A DNA stretch of 64,000 nt from Sapria himalayana (Eukaryota; Streptophyta; Magnoliopsida; Malpighiales; Rafflesiaceae), in NCBI GenBank assembly GCA_029783825.1, contig JAREIK010002415.1, positions 64,501 through 128,500 on the forward strand, written 5' to 3'. Position 1 is the stretch's first letter, and each line of letters starts with the position of its first letter. Below the pieces are notes generated by a model, which saw only the letters and a list, made by a program, of their open reading frames with translations, had not been told where the DNA came from and made no database searches. A program made the translations under genes and the position numbers. Positions 57,600 through 64,000 of this stretch are shown here, piece after piece.

Positions 57600-58990
57600 T
57601 GAACATATAAGAGCCTAAATATGTGCAAAGTTATGAACGAGTACACTTGAACATAATAATAACAAAACAGTAAATGTGGTATTTGTTTGACTATTATGAG
57701 GGAGAAATGAAACAAGCATAAACTACAATTTTGACCAATTATTTGTCCAATTAATTTTTGATTTTGTAGAACTACCCATCAATATCCTAAAATATCATAT
57801 ACAATCCTATGGGATAAAATGAGAAAACAGAAAACATATGTTATCATGTATACATTTTAATTCCCATAAAATAATATGTATACAAGTAGAAGCATACCAC
57901 TTGCTTCAAGCTCCAAATAATTTTTTATATTAAAAATTTAAGCTTGACAAAAATGAAATTATTCATTATTATTCAACATTTCAAATTGATATCACATATG
58001 AAACATAACAGGGCCCAAACATCACTATTTACTTCAACCTAGAGTGTTGTATATAGTTTGTTTTGATATTCTGTTTATATAATCAAATATTTATGTTTTA
58101 ATATTTTCATGTAAATGCAGTAAAGAAAATATTAAGAGGCCGGGAATGTAGCAGTAGCACAATAATGAAGGTCCCGTTGTCCGGTCAGCAGGCCAAAAAA
58201 ATTTTTGAAGCAGAGCCTGACCCGTTTGATGATTCAACCCGCTCCGATTAATTGAACCGAGAAAATTTTAATATAAAATGTTTTGTATTTTATTTTTTCG
58301 GGTTACTATTTCATGATCTAGAACTGTTCATCCCCCCTCTCTCTCTGTGCAATTTATCACGACTATTTCTATGTTGCGCATACCATAAAACTTATGATTT
58401 AGTTTAATCTGTAACACATAAACATTTTCAGGTAGATATAGCTAGTCGTACTGAGCAACTAGTGAATCACGTTATTTTGTGTGTTTTTGTTATAGTTTCT
58501 GTTCTATTTTTTTATTCTCATGTGCTTGGATTGTAGATTTAATATATATCATTTGTTGTTTTTGTTATTTTTTTTGTTTTTGTTGTTCTTTCTTCTTCTG
58601 TATCTTAAAATCATAACTGTGGAAGCACAATTGCCTAACATAGAGTAATCACCATTAACCAACAACATACACCAACAATCATTAATTATTACCCAACACC
58701 ATCAATGACTGGCATTAATTGATACTATCAACAATGACATTGCTTGATTCATCACTATTTAGCCAAAAACTGGTAAGAGTTTCGGTTATAACTAAGGAGA
58801 GAAGGAGAAAAATAAATATAAATATATTTTTTCATTATTTTTATATAAATAAATAAATAAATAAATAAATAAATATATATATATATATATATATAGTTGT
58901 GATAACTCACATGTCATGTGCTCTTATACAATATATAAATCTAACAAGAAAGAAAATAAAAAAAAAATATGCTTACAGATTAAATTAAAC
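57600..58990. other. Unassigned DNA downstream of the CNG/SINE/RCC1 cluster
   Basis: No gene is recognised. 58140-58260 is relatively GC-rich ('gaggccgggaatg', 'gtccggtcagcaggcc') but its translations match nothing. (AAAT)n and (AT)n microsatellites occupy 58846-58895. Confidence 0.45.
58846..58895. repeat. Compound (AAAT)n(AT)n microsatellite
   Basis: About seven AAAT units running into about eleven AT units. Confidence 0.92.
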
Positions 58991-59049
58991 CTCAAACACA
59001 ACCACTTAAAGCTTGTATGTATATGTCACAAATTCTCAACTCGAAAAAG

Positions 59050-60600
59050 AAAAAAAAACCTTATTGTTTGAGCGCATTCGTGAAATATCTATAATTTTTT
59101 CATTGATGCGTATGTATATAATTACTTTCAAATTATCCTAGATCTTCTTCCATTAAAGTACAATCAATCTAAATATATTTAATTTAGTTATTGAATATCA
59201 AATAAGCATCAATATATCAAGTTGTCTAATTATTATAATAAAGCATTATAAACATCTAAATTAGTAAACATAACTCTTCCAAAAAAATGTTTGATCCACT
59301 AGAACTCATAAGCAATCAATGTCATAAATGCATACTCTGTATCTACATTAAATCTAAAAATGATGATATACCATTTAATTTTCTACGAAATAAAATTTCT
59401 ATAAAAAAATATAAAATTATATAATAGATATTTTCTTTTTAATCATTTGAGTTCAACTAGAATTTGTGTAAACCTCTACCCGACTATATCACTCATCTCT
59501 GAATGATATCTCATGTTCTAGAATACTCTTCACAAACATGAAAATCATAAGAACTACATTCATATTAGCATGTCTATGAGAATATGAGTATTTCTCTCTA
59601 ATCATTATCAGTTAGTTCAACTTTCATACATTTATACTATGTCTAATAGAATCAACTGAGAAACAAGTAAATATGAATAGGTTTACACTCTGATCAAGTA
59701 GTAAGCCAAGGAGCATATATTCAATCATATCAAAATCAGACAAATTATTTAAAGCATATCTCCTCAAAAGAAGAAATTATCTCCCAATACTCATGAAATA
59801 TCTAAAATATCTCAAATTCTTTATTTAGAACTCAACTTATATGAACCATTTCAATTTCAATATACCCCAGATGATAATTATCTATAATCAAAATATCAAC
59901 ATACACTAATAATTTCACATCTTATCCTCTTGATTTATTTTGATAGAAATAAGAATAATCTAACACATATCTTATAAAATCAAAAGTAATGAATGCTAAA
60001 GAGAATATATTAAACTATACCCTATAAAATTATTTCAATCAATAAATAACTATTCTAGTCTACCAATCATGTATATGCTCCATAAAATAGTGAAGTCTAA
60101 TGAATGATGTATAAACTATACACATATTTAATTGATATACAATCTACATAAAACATAAAATAATAAAAAATAATAATCTAATAGCAATCACCTTAGCCAC
60201 AAAAAACGTATCCCAATAATCATTCTATTTTTTTTGTATATCTCTTAGCTATCAACTTAGCATTGAGTCAATCAACATTCAATTCAAATCCAGTCTTCAA
60301 TGAAAATGCCCAATTGCATTCTATTGCAATCTTACCTAAAAATTTCAAAATAAAATCATCAGTATAATTAGATGTTATTGCATTAAGTTTAACCAAAATA
60401 ATATATCAACTTTAATGACTAATAATCTAGAAAAAAAAATATCAAGGATCATGTAATTATCAAGAAAGGACAAAAAATTAAAATATATAATATCAAAATA
60501 AAAATAAGAAAATATAAGTAATACTAAGTGCCTAACAGAACATATCTTGGTTTTTTCTATAGTATAATAGGAAGGTCCAATTCACTATTCCAAATTAAAT
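59050..60600 (-). pseudogene. Decayed Ty1-copia RT/RNase H
   Basis: Near 59170-59340 on the minus strand, EYAFMTLIAYEF, WIKHFFGRVMF and ...NALL...DNLIY follow the copia RNase H C-terminal pattern ('EAEYRAxxxxxcEixWLkxll...lxcDNqsAi..a'). Near 60060-60180, QLNMCIVYTSFIRLHYFMEH is a worn 'QLDVkNAFLHGdLxEEVYM'. Stops are frequent. Further upstream domains (to about 61.4 kb) were not identified with confidence. Confidence 0.55.
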
Positions 60601-61529
60601 CATCTAATGGGGCAAGACTAATATTGGAAAGGTTATTGATATATCTATCAAGTACATATCTCTAGGTCGAGATCATCAAGTTTTCAAAATTTTCTCATTT
60701 TTTTCTTCAATTGGACACTCATACCGTGCTCCTTTTCCTAGCAGAAAGCATCATAATAAATCTCTAAGATAGAAGTTAAAATAGTTGTTACACTACAATG
60801 AAATAATTATATCACAATAGAACACTCATACTATGCTCCTTTTCCTACCAAAAAGAAAAGCATCACTACTCTCTTCAAAATTAATTATGCTATTAGTACC
60901 AGATGCAAAGATAGAAGTTAAAATAATTGTTACACTACAAAGAAATAATCTTATCACTATGGAGTCCAAATAGATCTAAGATAGATCGTTGAAAAATAAT
61001 TTATCATTAAAAAATATTATATTCACACTCATAATAATCTTTATGGCCTCTAATAAGTAACATATATATCTTTTCTAAGTATTACAGTAATTAACAAAAG
61101 TAGACTTTATAGCACAAATAGTCATTTTTTCTCTATCTAAAAAAAATCTTGAATAAAATAAATACACTAAAAAATCTTAAGCAAAAAATAAAAAAACTCT
61201 CATAAATATAAAAATTAATATTAGCTACAATCTAAGAATACTAAAAACATCATTGAATAAGAATTTATTTGTTGACACCACTTCTTTTCAAAAATAACTA
61301 AGAACACTCATATGTAATACAATTACCTTAATTATCACAATTAAATATTAGTTCCTTTTTCAGCTGTCTAGTTCATTGCATAAATGCTGGCACATGATAT
61401 CTAATTAATCATTTTATGCTTTTCGAAGAAATAAATCATCTCATGTTGATGTTCTCTATTAGTCCTTTACTTTAAAAATCAAATGTGTAATATCCAAATT
61501 TACTCTACTAAGATGCATAACTAATAAAA

Positions 61530-62580
61530 TATTTCATTTATATAACCATTACATATTATATATTATTAAATCTAATTAGAATCACATTTGATGACTATCC
61601 ATACTCTCATTATACCATTTTCATTTATTATTAAAAAATATAAATATATTAACTCATATTCTATTATACAATTCACAAATTTTAGAAAGAAATGCAAATT
61701 AAAACCCTTTAATTTTTCTTCTACTCTTACAACAACATTAAAACCTCCACTAATAATTTATAGTTCAGACAGAGAGGACATAGGTGGAATGTTCAAAAAA
61801 TCAAAAACTACTGAAAGAGATAATATTTGATCTATATTTAAGATCATTATCCTACTCATTTTTTGTACCATAAACTAATTTTTATGATTAGCATTAGCAA
61901 CCACAACCTCAAAATTCAGTTTATGTTTTAACTTTTCTAATTCATTTAGATATTTAGGTTCACTAAGGAAGTCAAATGATACAAGCACATTATACATTTA
62001 AAATAAGTTTCAAATGGCACTATTGAGATGAATGAGTGGTGAAATACTTTATTTATCTAACCATTACATATTACATAGCATTATATCAAGTCAAAATCAC
62101 ATCTTGTGACTATCCTTTCTCTAATTATATAAAGTGAATTAATTATCAAAAACATTCAAATATACTAACTCACATCCTACTACACAAGCTACAAATTCTA
62201 GAGAAGAACGTAGATTAACATCCTTCCTCACTAATTATTCTTTCGTTCTTACTAAAACATTAAAATCTTCACTAATAATTTATGGCCTAAACAAACAGAA
62301 CTGAGTCATTGCAACCCATAACTTGCTTTAGGATTACCTCTTGTTCTTTTAATACACCCCCATTAAATTAGTTGGAAAATAGGATGTTTAGAAAATCAAA
62401 AACCACTCAATGAGATAATATTTGGTTCATGTTTATGACCATTATTATGATACTCATTTTTTGTCCCATAAACTAAATTTTATGGTTAGCATTAGCAACT
62501 ACAATCTCAAAATTCAATTTATGTTTTAACTTTTCTAATTCATCCAAACACATAGGTTCAATATGAGAAACAAATGACAC
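61530..62580. repeat. Direct duplication, units of about 453 and 537 bp
   Basis: Unit 1 about 61530-61982, unit 2 about 62044-62580. Matches in order: 'taaccattacatatta', 'tgactatcc', 'actca(c/t)at(c/t)ctatta', 'cactaataatttat', 'aaaatcaaaaac(t/c)ac', 'gagataatatttg', 'tactcattttttgt(a/c)c', 'gattagcattagcaac', 'tttatgttttaacttttctaattcat'. Unit 2 has about 80 extra bases (62300-62380). Neither unit has a recognisable protein. Confidence 0.82.
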
Positions 62581-64000
62581 TGACACACCATACATTTGCC
62601 ATAAAGACAAATGACACTGACATTAACACATAATGTTCTTTTCATACGTCACACATAATGTTCTAATCATCTTAATATTTTAATGTTACAATCACACTAT
62701 GTTTTTATCTTTCATAAAATTTATAATCATAAACAAAATTTCAAATCTTTTTTTAATCAATAACTATGTATATCTAGTACTATAGGAATGTTGGATACAC
62801 ACCCCAAGATATCTTTACCAATCACTATATTCATAATGTTATGGCAAAGTCTTATCTACTCTAATCCCACGGCACATATATAAGTCGAGGAAAAATATGA
62901 GATGAATCTTAGAGAGAATGATAAAGGATGATAAAAAAAATAATATATATCTAATATAATTATTAATAAAAATAATAAAATATCTCACACTATCATGTAT
63001 AATCATCCTACAAAAACCCTAAATATCTTACTGAATCAGATGAAATATCTCTCTCCTAACATTCTCATAATGTGAATGATAAGAAATTATAGTATATTTT
63101 TCTCATTGAATATACCTCATAATCAATAAATATTATTTACTTGATGTGATGTCACTTTTTCTTATTGATAGTATCGATATACCTCATGATCCATCTCATC
63201 ATTCTAACAAAACTCATATACAAAACAATACATGACAAAAAAAGACCAACATTAGCATTGTCATGCCCCATGGTCAATACAACATTGTCACTATCTAAAT
63301 GCCTAAAACAATATTAAAGACTTAAGATGAAACAAAACCGAATGTGATCACTTAAAACATGGGTATTGACTTCTATTAAATGTATAACCCAATAATTTTG
63401 AGTAAGATGGTGAAAAAAACTAATCATAAATATGTGTTGTAGTTTTATTCAACTATTATATTTAATTTTATATTATTTGATGAGATAGGCTACCCATTTA
63501 TTTTTGCTTGTTAAATAAAAGATATGCAACAAAGTAATTACCAATGACACTAATTAAAACAAGGGTCAACCTTTAAGCTATCATTGATATTTTTGTTGAA
63601 TCTTTTAATATAAAAGAATAATTAAAAAATTTAAATATCCAACAATTATAAAACTATAGTGATAAAAATGATTAATTATTTAGATTATAATTAATCATAT
63701 TTATTCAAAATCTAATTGATCATATATTCTAATTAACCAATTATTTATTGAAAATAAAAAACATATCAATATTTTCAGTTACAAGTATAAATGAACCATA
63801 AGATAATACGTGAAATTATATGTAAATTTTTTTGATCACATATTTTCTTAAAAAATATACTTTTCTTCTCTCATCTTATTATATTATACTATGACAATTT
63901 ATTAAGCCAAATATATACCTTCCATTTAAATCTTTCAAGATTATACAAAGAACTTAAATGTAGATTATCATTGTATTAAAAAATATATATGATAATTAAT
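62581..64000. other. AT-rich DNA, unassigned
   Basis: No coding signal. 'cacatatataagtcgagg' near 62873 is TATA-like and lies after 'tgttggatacacacc' (62789), which could be an LTR start, but nothing confirms an element. Confidence 0.4.

Noticed and set aside
58140..58260. GC-richer stretch considered as a coding exon
   Set aside because: Translations on both strands match no family and no splice pattern supports it.

Overview
The window looks like transposon-rich nuclear DNA from a large-genome flowering plant. It is very AT-rich and has no operons, no ribosome-binding sites and no long intact reading frame. Almost all recognisable protein sequence comes from decayed plant transposable elements. 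The lineage within angiosperms is not determinable from what I see. I found no CRISPR array, tRNA or rRNA gene, origin or bacterial-type system, and no complete host gene.

Layout. 1-2.9 kb is unassigned AT-rich DNA. 2.9-4.3 kb (+) is a hAT transposase fossil (RICESLEEPER type) ending in the dimerisation domain and an acidic tail. 4.8-5.1 kb is a GC-rich inverted-repeat element. 7.4 kb may be a copia scrap. 10.9-13.8 kb (-) is a decayed Ty1-copia pol interrupted by a clean non-autonomous hAT element (12440-12958, 8-bp target duplication). 15.6-16.5 kb (+) is a Ty3-gypsy gag/protease fossil. 17.3-18.2 kb is a tandem duplication. 19.4-28.0 kb (+) is an old copia split by a younger reverse-oriented copia (20113-25684) with both LTRs, primer-binding site and polypurine tract. 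28.1-32.5 kb holds a third copia family with repeated primer-binding-site-like motifs and a possible head-to-head partner. 33.05-34.2 kb is a degenerate repeat array.

35.9-39.6 kb (-) is a decayed but structurally readable hAT transposon: BED finger, DUF659 and dimerisation domains, pyrimidine-rich leader, TATA-like site and GC-rich subterminal block ending in an inverted repeat. That terminal repeat matches those at 12.4 and 52.8 kb. 40284-44876 (-) is the best-preserved element, a copia with two 271-bp LTRs, an intact YVDD reverse-transcriptase core and a zinc knuckle, but several frameshifts. 48.3-50.0 kb has a long diverged direct repeat. 52.8-53.6 kb is another hAT terminus. 54.4-54.8 kb is a copia RT scrap. 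55.6-56.0 kb is a CACTA (En/Spm) terminus. 56.6-57.0 kb is a CNG-triplet tract, followed by a tRNA-derived SINE and one isolated RCC1-family exon (57392-57586, -) with usable splice sites and a one-base frameshift, the only host-gene-like coding sequence. 59-60.6 kb (-) is another copia fossil, and 61.5-62.6 kb is a further direct duplication.

The elements do not form a pathway; the window is a stratigraphy of nested insertions. Most proteins were recognised by reading translations against remembered family motifs, so boundaries of decayed elements are approximate. I did not find a convincing new biological system. The best leads are the orphan RCC1 exon beside a CACTA end and a SINE, the copia leader with reiterated primer-binding-site motifs, and the hAT end family that links a dead autonomous element to a short non-autonomous copy.
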